Positions 33,291-45,289 of a stretch of DNA of 64,000 bases are shown one piece after another (the first letter of the stretch is position 1; every line of letters begins with the position of its first letter). The notes beneath the pieces are model-generated. The model was given only the letters and a program-made list of their open reading frames with translations. It ran no database searches and was not told the origin of the DNA. The stretch covers positions 62,001 to 126,000 of the forward strand of contig JADDOH010001995.1 in NCBI GenBank assembly GCA_016648135.1, written 5' to 3'. Source of the stretch: Agrypnia vestita. Lineage: Eukaryota; Arthropoda; Insecta; Trichoptera; Phryganeidae. The translations under genes and the position numbers were made by a program.

Positions 33291-33886
33291 GAGACACCCC
33301 GCATAATGATGTAACATTGCTTTAATTCCATAATTTTTATTTATTTATATTGTGATTTTTTTTAAATATATGAAGATATACCTACATATATTTTATGTAA
33401 ATTGCATAACTGAAATTATCATGATTTTGAAGTACTCTGTAGGAAGTCTTCCTCGAATATTTTTTTAGACGTACAAAGTCTTTTATCTTATGTTATTTTT
33501 CGAAATTTTGATGATTTTTTTGCGAATTCGAAGAATAAAGGTATTTTATGGCGTTTTTGGCCCTTTAGCATTTTGCGAATAAAAGTCTAAAAAGTAATTA
33601 ATCTGTAAACCTTCAAAGCGGGTACTCGTTCTACGTTAATACGACATTCGATAATAAATACACATTATTCATTAAATTTCATCGAAAAATGATGTTCTAA
33701 ACTTGTCGAGATTAAGCGTTCGCTTGTGTAATTAAAATTTTATATTGTACTTAGAAAAAAATTAATGTAAAGATAATTAATAATTAGACGTTCAAGGACT
33801 TATTTTCTTCATTCTATCGTTAAAAAATTATCCCCTACAATTACGTACTACAAAATAGCCGAAGGCACTTTTTTAAGAAAAGATAT
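33291..33886. other. AT-rich intergenic sequence
   Basis: No gene or recognised repeat. Confidence 0.4.
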
Positions 33887-34156
33887 TTAGGTACTTACTG
33901 CCAGGTGATTTACTTTACAGTAATTAATATTGTTCCTTTGAATATTTTTTATTACTTTATGTACAGAGGCGTATCTTTCCTTATTCATTAAAAATATATG
34001 TTTTCTTATTATATATAATATATATTTTCTACTTTCCTCTATTCGTTTGTTAAATGATTTCGTCAGACAATCGAGTTTCACCTTTTTAGGTGGTACCACT
34101 GGATAACTGTAATGGTCCAGCGACTGTCCGTCTTCCGAGCTATGTAACCTTTTCAT
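33887..34156 (-). CDS. Unrecognised 89-codon ORF, possible first exon
   Basis: Begins MKRLHSSEDGQSLDHYSYPV with G at -3 of the ATG. The first 45 codons are hydrophilic, balanced in composition and contain a PPKKVKLD basic patch like a nuclear localisation signal. After about residue 45 the frame becomes AT-rich and looks non-coding. A possible splice donor (AAAGTAGAA) lies near that point. I do not recognise a family. It could be the first exon of a minus-strand gene or chance. Confidence 0.25.
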   Translation of the reverse strand: MKRLHSSEDGQSLDHYSYPVVPPKKVKLDCLTKSFNKRIEESRKYILYIIRKHIFLMNKERYASVHKVIKNIQRNNINYCKVNHLAVST

Positions 34157-34690
34157 TACTATTTAATTTTTGATGCTTTTTATTATATAAAGTATATTTG
34201 ACCACTCACTTATCCATATACGTTTTTTCTTCTTTACTTAATACTTGTGCGTTCATCGAATCTTGAGTATCTTTTTAGTTGGGAGTTAACTTTTGGCAAC
34301 CATATTTGAGCACCGAAATATGCATCCCGCCTCATTCTTAAAATAGCAACGTTTTTATAATGGTGATTGTTACTCCAATATTTAAAAATAGAAAGGATTT
34401 TCGAGTGATTTCTTATTGTATGTTAAGGAACTAGCAAATTAGGGATGGGAACGGATAAAACCATTTTTATAAAAAAATTCTATAATGGTCTTAAGATTCA
34501 TTTTTCCCGGTTCCTAGGGTATTGTACTTTGATAATAATAATACATAGTTGGATCATTAATATAGCATCGTTTTTGTGAGTAAATCACTTCAAGGGTGCT
34601 TTCACACAAAACAACTTACTGGCTAAAAACACTTATTTATTACTTACTCCTAGGTGACATGCAAAAAATGGAATTAACATTTATAACTAT
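34157..34690. other. AT-rich intergenic sequence
   Basis: Nothing supported. Confidence 0.4.
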
Positions 34691-34890
34691 AATAGTTGGG
34701 AATGCTGGAAAGAATCGGGTATTTTCGCGGAGTGCATACTAGGAGTGGGAAACATTAGGTAGTGTTATAACGGTCTGATTCTGTAGGTTTTTATATGATT
34801 GTCTAAACAAGTGCGTCTTTAGTTGTTTTTTGAACTGTGTTAAGCTGTTTGTTTGTCTCAGTTAATAAGTAGTTTATTCCACAACTAAAA
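34690..34890 (+). repeat. Dispersed repeat, other copy split at 50050-50160 and 51945-52035
   Basis: GTGGGAAACATTAGGTAGTG, GATTCTGTAGGTTTTTATAT and TTAGTTGTTTTTTGAACTGT recur in order at the other locus. There the two halves lie on either side of the mariner at 50405-51690. Confidence 0.6.
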
Positions 34891-35325
34891 ACAATTTGGA
34901 ATTATTTTATTAGCCCGTGTATACGGAGGAGATTATTGACTCGAGACAATCTCTAGCTACGAAATTTGTTCTTGAATTTTGAATGTGAGACAACTTTTCT
35001 CTTTTCTGATCCTCATATCTCAAAGTTATGCTGTACTGCGCAATGCGTATTTATTGAAGCCCGTGTAATTGCTTAATCAATTTACATTGAGGATCTTTAC
35101 ATTTGTAGATGATAACTTTAGAAAGTTGTAGATCTACATGGTCTAATTAATGTGATTTGTTGAGTGAGGGGAATGTGGAGTAGAGGGGATTTATAAACAC
35201 TTGTCATTAGCGGGAAGCAGGAAGTTGCATTTTGTTTCTATGTCTTCATAGACTGGTGCAATATCACTTTTATTTACCTAACAGTTGTGCAATATACCTA
35301 TCATAGTAAGTTAAAATAGGTACAT
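34891..35325. other. AT-rich intergenic sequence
   Basis: No feature recognised. Confidence 0.4.
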
Positions 35326-35328
35326 TAC

Positions 35329-35595
35329 ATCGTCGCTGTATATATAATAAAGCCAATGTGCCGTTTTAGTACATTCTGTGATAAACGAATGAAACTGTTT
35401 TAAAAAATAATTGCACAGACTAGATTTATAAAAAATATTTTAAATAATTACTAGGCAGACTTTCCAGATGAACGGCAATGTTTTTTTTAGTATATCTCCA
35501 TTATTTTATGAAAAATTGACAAATTGATTCGTTCATCTCAGAATGTATTAAACGGCACATTGGCTTTATTATATGTACAGCGACGATATTTTGTT
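35329..35595. mobile_element. MITE with about 60-bp inverted repeats
   Basis: ATCGTCGCTGTATATATAAT and AAGCCAATGTGCCGTTTTAG at the left are mirrored near-perfectly at 35535-35590. About 267 bp in total, no ORF, superfamily not assignable. Confidence 0.75.
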
Positions 35596-35599
35596 ACAC

Positions 35600-36379
35600 A
35601 TACATGGATTTTAATATCGAACCTCCACGATGTGTGGATATCCTTAAAATATACCTGTTTATTTGATGACGAAGCGACACGGATTTGTATCATCACATAA
35701 ACCAGTAACTGCAATCTGGATTTTTTTTAAATATGATTTTTATTAATATTATATAAAATTAGTACAGGTATTTTTTTTTAAATATATAAAAATCCATTTA
35801 TTTCACATACAAGTACAATTTCTCCATCCAAAGGGATCAAATATTAAATAAAAGTCAAATGTCTTGACGTGTTTCTATATTTGAGTTTTGGGGTAACATT
35901 CACCATTTTGTATTTGTAATTAAATTAGTATTAATTTGTTAATTTAACGCATATTTAGAATATTTTAAAATGATGATATTTCTAGTTATCAAAGATTGGC
36001 TACCAGCAGTAGTTATTTTTTAAGAATCGTCTTATCTCAAAGTAAACTTATTTCAAATTATATTTCCTGCAATATATTTTAATTTTATCATTCTATTAGA
36101 TTGTTTCACAAAAATATCACAATAGTATTTTGTAATGCACATATATAACAATTTTTTAAGACTGCCGGAAACGCAAAGCGTAATATTCTCATTTTTCATT
36201 CTAAATTGGCTATTATCTGCTCGATTAGTATTCAACCAGACGATCTAAGAATTTTATATGAATATGGATGCGTTTAGTTACACGATATTGCAGTAATGGC
36301 TTCCTTTTCATACGGCTGAAATATTACTGCGAATTATAATGGTTGAATCATGCACACATTAGAAGGGTATATTAAGTAA
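35600..36379. other. AT-rich intergenic sequence
   Basis: No feature recognised. Confidence 0.4.
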
Positions 36380-36600
36380 CTAGCTGTAACCCGTCAAAAA
36401 TGACGGAAAGTTCGCGTCTTTGCTAAGCCCTAGTATATATTTATAGTATCTTTTTGGCGGCCTACGGAGAGGCAGTCGTAGCAACATGCGTCAATCGGTT
36501 CGGTGGCCCGTTTTTTAGCAGTAAATTCGAACGAAATTACGAACGTTACACGAAGTTACAGGGACAGACAGACGAACGGACAGACAACGAAATTATTATT
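36380..36600 (-). mobile_element. Helitron 3'-end fragment
   Basis: On the minus strand it ends GGGTTACAGCTAG followed by T, as in the other Helitrons, and contains the GACAGACAGACGAACGGACA microsatellite seen near their 5' parts. The TC start is missing. Confidence 0.5.
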
Positions 36601-36774
36601 TTCATATTTAACTCTTGCAAGAACTGATGAAAAGATCTACGTTTTTATATAAAAATATTGAAACAGTTTTTTGTGAGATTCAATTTAAATTTAATTTATT
36701 TAAAAATAATATGGACATGCCAAACTTACGTTCAATTTGTACATGATAAAAATCTTTGAAACATTATAATTTAC

Positions 36775-37560
36775 ATCACGCCGTTTCCCCGTGGGGGCAG
36801 GCAGAGATGACGGAGCGTCACACTCTTCTGTCCTGACAAATAACCCCGGCCTCATCCAAATTCATATATCTACGCAAGCTGTATAGGCTCCTAACAGGAC
36901 CATCTTCTGGTATCTGGTTAACCTGGTCTTCACACGTCTTCCGCGGCACTTCTGGCCGTCGACACTTGCGTTATACAATGTCTTTCTTAACATTCTTTCC
37001 CGATTCATTTTCTCAATATACTACAATCGCCCGAGCGATCATTTTTTAAATTCTATTAGCCATGCATAGATCAGGTTTACATACATTTTTTCTTAATTTG
37101 TTTAGTCTTTTCATATCTCATTCATAATCATAAATAGATTTCACACAAACATCTAAGTGATCATATTTCCACTGCATTTAGTTATTTTGTTCCTCTTTTG
37201 CCAGCTCCAAGCTTCACTTCTATGCATCAGTGATGGTACAAGAATTCCATTATGAACCGCTTGTATTACTTCAGTAAATGTGTGCATATTTCTTTTAGAA
37301 ATTATTGCCTTCAAAGCACCGTTCACCTTGTTTTCTCAACCTTCCCTCTTCTATCGAACATACTTCCCAAATATTCATTGCCTACTTGTATTTCACATTT
37401 CTATTTGTATTTCGTTATCTTACTTTCCTTCTTCTCGAATACCATAACTTTTGAATTGTTTGCATTCATAATAAGATCACTTTGCTTGAATCATACATAC
37501 TATTTACCAGACTCTAAGTTTTGTTTGCTCATATATATTTTTCTAATCATAAATATACAA
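36775..37560 (-). pseudogene. LINE RT C-terminal fragment and tail
   Basis: The minus strand carries GILVPSLMHRSEAWSWQKRN at about 37190-37250, equivalent to LVPTLMYRSESWNWQKRN of the 39980-40445 copy. Degenerate tail sequence follows to GAAACGGCGTGATGT at 36775. Many frameshifts. The 105-codon plus-strand ORF here is antisense to it. Confidence 0.7.
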
Positions 37561-39299
37561 AGTATTTGAACAATGTTTAAATACTAAAACATTTGCACAG
37601 GTAAAAATCGAGAATCATTTATACAATTATACCTAGATTGGCTTGATTATTTACATGTTGATTTAAATAGTATCTTTTCATATATCTGATCTAAAACGGT
37701 TTATAAAAGTCAGTTAGTAGGTAGGTACGTGATATTTTATAAATTAGACAATGTTTACTGAAAATGTACCTAATCGAAATTTCTCTTTGAAATTTTTATT
37801 TTTATTTTAGTGCTTTTCCGGTTAACCAACGTTCGCGATCATTATTTTGTTTATAGCAACTCGAAAAATATTGACTGTGTAGGTACTTCGCGAACCTTTT
37901 TGCCTTAGATGTTTCTGCCAGGATGTCCTTCGTCTTTTAGAGGACTTCTTTTGTTAACTTCCCTGCTTTGAGATGCAGGATATTGTATTTTTCTGAATGT
38001 TTGTCTCATAATATGGACAGAATATACAAATTTCTGGGTTTTTATTGGTTTCATGATTTCCCTTTCGCATCTGGATTATCACATTTTCACTAGTGACCCG
38101 ACTCTTGTCAAGTTAAAATTCATTAAATATAAATTTTCGATTCGACAGATATATTTTACTAACTTTTAAGCCGTCCAAGGGTGCTTATTTATGGTTTAAT
38201 TAAATAAATATTTGTTTATGTTTTCTCTTTTATTTATTTGTTTGGAAATATAACAGATACAAGTTAGTGATAAATGTATATATATAAGAATATAAATAGA
38301 CAGTGTTAAACATGTTAAGTTATATACTAGCATATTTCACGTAGTCAATAATTTTGAAATATAGAAAATAATAATAATAAAAATAAAAAACAAGAGTAGT
38401 AACAATACGAGGTAAATAAAATCGAATAAAATAAGTAACAATATTAAGTAAAAACATGTAAGATAAATTAAACTTTATTTATATCTTGCAATGAGGAGTA
38501 TTATTAATTAAATATTAATTCATTGTTGCGACGCAGAATAATGTTCACTTGTATTCTTAGATGAAGACATAACATATATATCAATATCGGTGAACTATTT
38601 GCAAGCTCGGCACATTCCCACTATGGGTGAGCGTAATCCGGTGTTGGTGCGAGCATTAGGTATGTGGAAGAGGCAGAATGATCTACTATAGCCCTTGTTG
38701 GGACGTAAATGTTTATAAGTGATAATAGGGGTGGACAATTAAATTGGTTTCGACAGATCTTACACAAGTTGAAAATGTCAAGAGATTTTATGTTTATGTA
38801 ATAATTGGATTGCATAAGACAAGTTGTGTCTTCTTGTGCTGATGGCTATAGGCACCCCTATTCCCAGATCGACAAAAGAAGATTAAATTCTAAAAAGGTA
38901 CCTACTTATGATTTTAAATGAACACTACTAATACTTATAGCTTAAAAATTAGGATATAGGTAGCATATAGTTCCGTCTTACTGTAAATCTATAGTAATAG
39001 CTTCCATTTTAAATGGTGAAATGATTTTCCTAAACCTAAATAAATTCTGAAACTTAAGTACCCAAAGCTTGTCACCAAAAAAAAGAATTTTGTTATTCTT
39101 ATAAAAATATTTATTTTTATATCCAGGCATTCCACACAGACTAAATAAAAGTGATGATTTATAATTATATTATTAATTAATTTTTTAAACGTAAAATACT
39201 AATATCCGTGTCCCATTTAATTAATTCTGAAGAATTTTCTATTCGAGAAATAGTAACTGCAACTTTTCTAAACGAAGGAATATAGTGTAAGTAGGCAAA
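37561..39299. other. AT-rich intergenic sequence
   Basis: No gene, RNA or repeat recognised. 38150-38560 is very AT-rich. Confidence 0.45.
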
Positions 39300-39630
39300 T
39301 ATTCATCATCATCGTTCTTGGCACTACAACCCTTGGTGTGTCTTGGCCTCCTCAATAATTTTCCTCCACTCATCTCGGTCTAGTGCCAGCTCTCTCCAGT
39401 TTCGAAGGTCTAAGGCAGATATATCTTTGAGGACGTTGTCACTCCATCTTAGTTTTGGCCTTCCTAAGCTCCTTCGCCCTGTTGGGTGCTTGGTGGCTTT
39501 GGTGCTTGATGCTCGGGCATTCTCTCCACATGACCCAGCCACCGAAGTCTTCCCAGTTTTATAAATTTTGTGACGTTTAGCTCCTTAAATATAGTATAGA
39601 GCTCACTGTTGTAACGTCTGCGCCAAAGTC
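39300..39630 (-). pseudogene. LINE 3' tail, third family
   Basis: The minus strand reads RRRYNSELYTIFKEL, KLGRLRWLGHVERM, GRRSLGRPKLRWSDNV and NWRELALDRDEWRKII, ending AKTHQGL. This is the standard C-terminal tail of an insect endonuclease-RT. One frameshift separates the two halves. A (GAT)n run marks the 3' end at about 39303-39314. Confidence 0.85.
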
Positions 39631-39979
39631 CACAAATATTATTTAAGAGATAATTTAAAACCTATTTTCGTAGTTAGAAGTTAAAAACCGTTTTTTAAAG
39701 ATAAAACGTCAAAATATTTATTTTAACTTTTCAGGAAGTTGATTATTAAACGCGCTTTATGAAGCTTATTAATACGGAAGAATATCCGGTTCAGAAAATT
39801 CTAATTGAATTCCAATCCAATCGGAATACGGTCGTTCGTTAAAATAAAAACGTCAAATATACCTAGGTACCTAATATTTATTTCTAGTGAAGTAGACGTA
39901 GATATATTGTTTATTATAAATAATTGTTTTTTTAAAATTATTAGTATAGTAAGCTTGTTGTATAGAATATGGGATTTTT

Positions 39980-40445
39980 TTAATCTAGTGCCAACTCTAA
40001 TGTATAGAAGTGAATCCTGGAATTGGCAAAAGAGGAATGAAAGTATACTGAATGCGGTAAAAATGAGGTCACTAAGGCACTTGTGTGGAAAATCTTTGGT
40101 CGACAGAGTGAGGAATGAACAAATTAGATGTGAATATAATGCTGGCTGTAATGTGGTCGACAGAATAAAGAAACGAGTGCTGACACGGTTTGGTCATGTA
40201 GAACGTATGAGCGAGGAAAGGATGCGAAAAAAAGATAAGAAAACGTATGAGGCGAGGTTGAAGGCAACAGGAATAAAGGGCGGCCGCGAAAGACCTGGAA
40301 TAATCAAACGCTACAAATATTGGAGGATGGCCCTGTTAAAAGCCTCAACAACCGTAGAGCTTGAATAAGAAGATGTATGAATGTAGCCGAAGCAAAAGTT
40401 GTGTGTGCGTACCTGCGGGGCAATGGCGTGTTGGTTAGTTTGTTA
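39980..40445 (+). pseudogene. LINE RT C-terminal fragment and 3' tail
   Basis: An open frame from 39985 to 40365 reads VPTLMYRSESWNWQKRNESI, VKMRSLRHLCGKSLVDR, VVDRIKKRVLTRFGHVERMS, then a frameshifted GRPRKTW region (GGRERPGII). The tail ends GGGGCAATGGCGTGTTGGTTAG at about 40437. Fullest copy in the window of this LINE's last 150 codons. Confidence 0.85.
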
Positions 40446-40769
40446 GTTTTAATAAATTAGTTACTTATTAGAACCATTTATTTACTTTTTACGTTTTTTT
40501 TGTATATCCAATAGCAGAGAGCAATTCTGCAGGTGTATCCAAGAGCAGACCTGTGCCATTGTGGGTCATTTTCATTTTTTTAACGTGATAAATGATCCGT
40601 CTGGAATGTCACACACTGGCGCTTAATGCGTCTGCATTCCTACCAATCATCTTGAGCGATGTTGATCGCAGCGTTTAAAGGGGACTATCATAACTACATG
40701 ACGGAAAAGTTTTTGGCAAAAAAAAAAATTTCTGCCTTTTTGGATCTGCAAAACGCGCATGGCAGAGCG
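40446..40769. other. Intergenic or LINE-associated sequence
   Basis: Contains the CCAAGAGCAGACCTGTGCC motif shared with 13227. No ORF of note. Confidence 0.35.
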
Positions 40770-41315
40770 AAAAGGCTAAGTTGTAGATGGTTTTGTCTGA
40801 ATACGTGATGAAGGGAAGCTCACCCAGGCAATTGCATTCCTGTACGAGGGAAGCAGTGCTTGCGTGAGAATAAATAGGACATTCACATCAAGATTTGATA
40901 TTACAAAAGGTGTTAAACAGGGATGCATAATGTCACCAGCATAGAATTGATTGAATGCGATGGAATTGCGGTCGATTCGATGTAAGTGTAAAAATCTGTG
41001 TTCGATAGAGTGAGGAATAAACAAATTAGAACTTGATGTGTTGCTGGCTGTAGCGTAGTAGATAGAATAATAAAAATGCATCGCTGTGTAGAGGATGCAA
41101 AAGAAAATACAGGTGTTGAAGTGGACAGCAGCAATAGATGGCATTCGCAAAAGACCAAATATCGGAGGACGGCCCTGCTAAACACGTCAACAATCGAAGA
41201 GCGTGAATGGTGGTGGAAGCATTATGGTGGAAGCAAGAGTGGCGTGCCAGGATAGAAGAGTGGCGTTCTATCCTCCCTGCCTACCTTTTCGGCGAAACGG
41301 CGTGACGTTTAGTTA
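40770..41315 (+). pseudogene. LINE fragment with internal deletion
   Basis: The plus strand has GKLTQAIAFLYEGSSACVRI and FDITKGVKQGCIMSPA (RT motif B region), then jumps to LNAMELRSIR (from NAVEMRSLR) and, further on, the WRSILPAYLFGET tail. The YADD region and everything between is deleted. Overlapping minus-strand ORFs are shadows. Confidence 0.75.
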
Positions 41316-41727
41316 CATTGTTTGGTATATTAATATCGCAGGAGACCGTCCCCTGTTCTCTTCCCCTCAACTGTCCTTATGATTACAAGTTTCTTAGAGA
41401 TTTAGTTAATTTTTGGATAATAGTGATTTTTGTGCATCCCGTGGTCCACGGAATTTTCAGCATCCACCTCTAGAACTGCATCTTAAAGGGATGCAATATG
41501 TTCCCCTCTTCTTTATCACTGTACGTGTTTCCATTCTGTACTAGAGATTGCACTATACATTTGAGTAGTTTAAAATCAAAGTCTACCTAACTCCTTGAAC
41601 TATTTTTGTGGCAAATCAAACAAAAAGTTTCACATTTTGTGTGTAACTTCAATTAGCTGATTTTTAACAAACAATAACTTAAGATTAATAATTTGTGAGC
41701 TTAGAATATATATTGACACACAAATAT
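41316..41727. other. AT-rich intergenic sequence
   Basis: Nothing recognised. Confidence 0.4.
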
Positions 41728-42990
41728 TTATTTATTTATTTTGTTTTAGGGAAAATTAACAGCAAAACAACAATCTTAAAAATATGAAATAATGGTTTTT
41801 ACAATTATGCCAATTATAAATTTTCCACTGAATATAAAAATTAACTTTAATTTACTTTAATAGCGAGTGGAGAGGGTGGAGGGGAATGTGGGACGGGAGT
41901 AGAAAGGAAGATATAATGTACAAATTAGTTTGGGTGCGGTAGTGTACATATTGTTTCTTTTATGTTTCTTATTGTTGCGTTGAAAATGTCAATGTGGTGA
42001 TAGTTTGTGTTAAATGAATTTGTGGATCTGTACATAAAGGAGTTTTGATTTGAGTTGGTCTTACAAAAGGGGAGATGAAAAGTAAGTGAATGTCTGTTAT
42101 TGCGAGTTGGGATGTGGTAAGATATTCGTTGAAGAAGTTCCGGACTATCAACTAGATTGTGTGTTATTTTGAATAGCATCACCGCGTCAGTTATGTTTCT
42201 TCGACGAGTTAGGGTCTGCATGTTAAAAAACTTCGCAGAGTCTTCATTGCTTATATGAGATCTAAATGAACGGAGGTCTAGGTATCTTAGGAATCTGTTT
42301 TGGACGCTTTCAATTCTATTTTCGTGTACTGCATAACCTGGATTCCACACCTGAGATGCATATTCTAAAATACTACGAACGTATGAGAAATAAAGTGTCT
42401 TGAGAGTACTGATATTTTTGAAATGTTTACATGTGCGTATGACAAAACCAAGCATAGATGATGCGTTGGTGACTATATAATCGATCTGTTTGTTAAAATT
42501 TAATTTACTGTCAAGTATCACCCCATGGTCTTTGCTTTCGGATTTGGTAGATAATTTTATATTGTTAATTGAATATTCATTAGAGAATACCTTTTTATTT
42601 CTTGTAAAGCGTACAACGAAGCATTTAGAAACATTTATTTCCAGGCTGTGGGCATTGCAATATGTGTTCAGACGATGTAGGTCATCTTGCAGCCTTAGAC
42701 AATCTTCTAGTGAATTTATGGGAGAAAAAATTTTCATATCATCTGCATATAGGATAGTTTTTGAGTTTAGAAAGCAGTCACCTATATCATTGATATAAAT
42801 GTTAAATAGCAATGGTCCCAGCAGACTGCCTTGAGGTCCTCCAGATGTTACAACAACAGTGTTAGATTTAAGCCCTGCAACCACTACAATTTGACTACGG
42901 TTGGAGATATAAGAAGTAAGCCAACGATAAAGATTGCCGTGAATACCTATCTTTAAAAGCTTGTTTGATAGTGTTGAGTGATCAACCAAT
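41728..42990 (-). mobile_element. 5'-truncated non-LTR retrotransposon
   Basis: Contains an open RT frame (41925-42989), a 3' UTR with a pyrimidine-rich run (41870-41910 on the minus strand), and an AAATA microsatellite end at 41728-41750. Truncation at about 42990 is typical of incomplete target-primed reverse transcription. Confidence 0.85.
41925..42989 (-). pseudogene. Reverse transcriptase, C-terminal 354 residues
   Basis: Motifs in order: KLLKIGIHGNLYRWLTSYIS, GGPQGSLLGPLLFNIYINDI (motif B), the catalytic YADD box with the second and third Asp (residues 82-85), KDHGVILDSKLNF, then SYVRSILEYASQVW and the NRFLRYL thumb region. Jockey/CR1-like layout. The frame is uninterrupted, so the copy is young. 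However, the fingers, the first catalytic Asp and the endonuclease are absent, so it cannot move by itself. Confidence 0.9.
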
Positions 42991-43129
42991 ATAAATATAA
43001 AAAACTATATTTTGACACTCCTATTGATATTGATTCTTATTAGAATGGACCGATTTGTCCGAATTATCCTCAGACTACTCATTGTCATTCCAATTCCAAT
43101 TCGTCATTACATTTCTGCTTCCTATCCTC

Positions 43130-43460
43130 TATATTTTAAAGTGAAGTAATTGGTATCAAAAGTATTAAAAAACATCTTTTATCAGGTATTATTGATTATT
43201 TTTTTTTAATGGAAGTAAAATAAAATGGTCGAAAATTTGCAGAATATTTTGCATTTTGTTTGACTTATTAAAGCTAATGAATTTTTAAAAGTCGATATGT
43301 GTAATTTTGCCGCTAATCCAACGTTTACAAGGTAATTATTAATATTGGAAAAAATGCAAACTTTGAAGTAGCTTATCTCCATAACTGTTGATATTAGGAC
43401 AATGTTGCTTGGACTTTTCTTACTTATAATTTAGATAAAATACCTGTATAGTATTGTGGA
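43130..43460. mobile_element. Degenerate P1 MITE arm
   Basis: ATGCAAACTTTGAAGTAGC, TTATCTCCATAACTGTTGAT and TTAGGACAATGTTGCTTGG match the right arm of the P1 copies at 8760-8870. Confidence 0.55.
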
Positions 43461-43879
43461 TCAGTATGATCCATGAATATAAACCCGATATATAAAACCA
43501 GGTTAATTAACATGATGTATAATTATTTATTTAGTTAATTAAATAACATTTAACTGAATAAATGATTAACAACGCCAATCGGCGAGTTTGCATGTGAATG
43601 TATATGATTGTAAGTGAGATTAGAGTGTGGCGTCCCATCCTCCTTGCCTGTATATGATGGATAGTTTGTTCGTTAGTTCAATAGCTATTGACTTTTAATT
43701 ACAATACATCCAAAAAAAACTATCTTCTTATTCTTCTTGAACCCTAGTCTTTCAACGGACGTTGGCTATCATCTATTTATTTACTGCGGCCCGAAATAGA
43801 AGTCTCCTCACATGTCCGATTTTCATTGTTGTAATAACTATTTTTTATTTTATTTATCCGAATTATAACATTGTTAGAG
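43461..43879. other. AT-rich intergenic sequence
   Basis: A fragment of LINE tail (TAGAGTGTGGCGTCCCATCC) is at about 43620-43660. Otherwise nothing. Confidence 0.35.
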
Positions 43880-44335
43880 GAAATTAAGAAAAAAATTTTA
43901 AAAAACTCACATGAACATGACCGTTGTACAAAAAGAAAAAATGAAATAAGTTTACCATTCCGAAAGAAAAAGATCGCAAACTTCTATGATGTACAGTGGT
44001 ATGAAATTATATGTGAAACTACCAGGGGACATTAGGGATGAAAACAATATAACGACTTTTAAGAAAAAAATAAGAAAATATTTGATACTTACTTTTGGTC
44101 AAAAATTGAATACACTTTATATCTTAAATGTGTATATTAGGAAATATAAAAAATATTGCATTACCTACTTTAAGAATAAAAAAAAGGATGCCCCTATTAA
44201 AATCCTCAACAACCGTAAAGCATGCATGAGAAGATGTATGAATGTAGCCGAAGCAAAAGTAGTGGGCCAAGATGGAGGAATATGGCGTTCTATCATCTCT
44301 GCCTATCCTTGCGGGAAACGGCGTGGTGGTTAGTT
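43880..44335 (+). pseudogene. Two LINE tails fused in one ORF
   Basis: Positions 43986-44140 encode MKLYVKLPGDIRDENNITTF and KKKIRKYL, the end of a Jockey/CR1-type RT. From about 44180 the same frame encodes NNRKACMRRCMNVAEAKVV and WRSIISAYPCG, the tail of the other LINE family, ending GTGGTTAGTTAG. The 115-codon ORF is an accidental chimera from one element inserting in another. Confidence 0.75.
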
Positions 44336-44339
44336 AGGT

Positions 44340-44560
44340 ACTCGAATATAACATCTTCATTCGTTACTTTATCCGTCCAGCTCACTTTGAGAATTTTTCT
44401 GTGGATCCACATCTCGAATGCTTTTCAAGTTATCCCATCAATTTTTCAGTGAGCGTCCATGCTTCTATTCCATAAGTTTATATAGAGAACACGTAGAACA
44501 TGACCATTCGCATTCGTAATCTTCTATGGTTTAGATCACGCTTAGTACGCCAGAATAAAT
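44340..44560 (-). pseudogene. LINE 3' fragment, second family
   Basis: The minus strand reads FEMWIHRKILKVSWTDKVTN then EDVIFEY, matching the copy at 10205-10560. Confidence 0.65.
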
Positions 44561-45284
44561 CTATCTATTTTCATTAAAAAATAGTAAAAAAAAATATCCG
44601 GAAGAAGAGAATTCACTGACAATATTTCCTAGTACACCGAATAATCAACACAAACTACGCATACATCGATTCCTCGAATCACCATTACATAAAATGTGAT
44701 TTTGTTTGGATTATTTACAAAGGGATTTTTTCTGGGGAACATTTTCGAAGCCTTCAACGTGAACAGTATTATTATTATTATTATCGAGGGTTTAAAAACT
44801 CGAGCCTTCAGCGATTGTTTTTCTCGCCCTGTTTACTTAATACATTTCAAACTCGAAAGAATAGGGGACGAAAGTCGGCTTGACATTTTTGCAGATACAC
44901 TTTCAAATACGATTTGTCAATGTGACCTATAAAGCTAAGTGGATTCCTGTTGGGTTCCGGAAAATAACTTGTGTAGAGTGTGCGCGGTATATATTTGTTT
45001 TGGAATGTGAAATATATCGAACAATCGTCTCTATTTTATTTATCAAAAAAAACACGTTCTTATATCACATATATAAATATATATATGGAGGGTCCGGGGA
45101 AAGGATGTGCTAAATCTTATTTTATTTACTAATTAAAAGTAATATTTTGATAAATAAGATTTTTACATGTCATGCCAGGACAATGAGCATTTACATCAAA
45201 CTGAAATAATGTATATCAACATTTAAACATTAATTTTTAGATTTCGTTGGTAAGATTTCGCTTATTTGTTTTACAATAATGCGC
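44561..45284. other. AT-rich intergenic sequence
   Basis: No recognised feature; 44700-44960 is slightly richer in GC. Confidence 0.4.
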
Positions 45285-45289
45285 TATAT

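Noticed and set aside
37252..37569. 105-codon plus-strand ORF rich in Ser/Leu/Phe
   Set aside because: Antisense of a LINE RT fragment.
40776..41185. Minus-strand ORFs of 124 and 90 codons
   Set aside because: Antisense of the LINE fragment at 40770-41315, which reads meaningfully on the plus strand.
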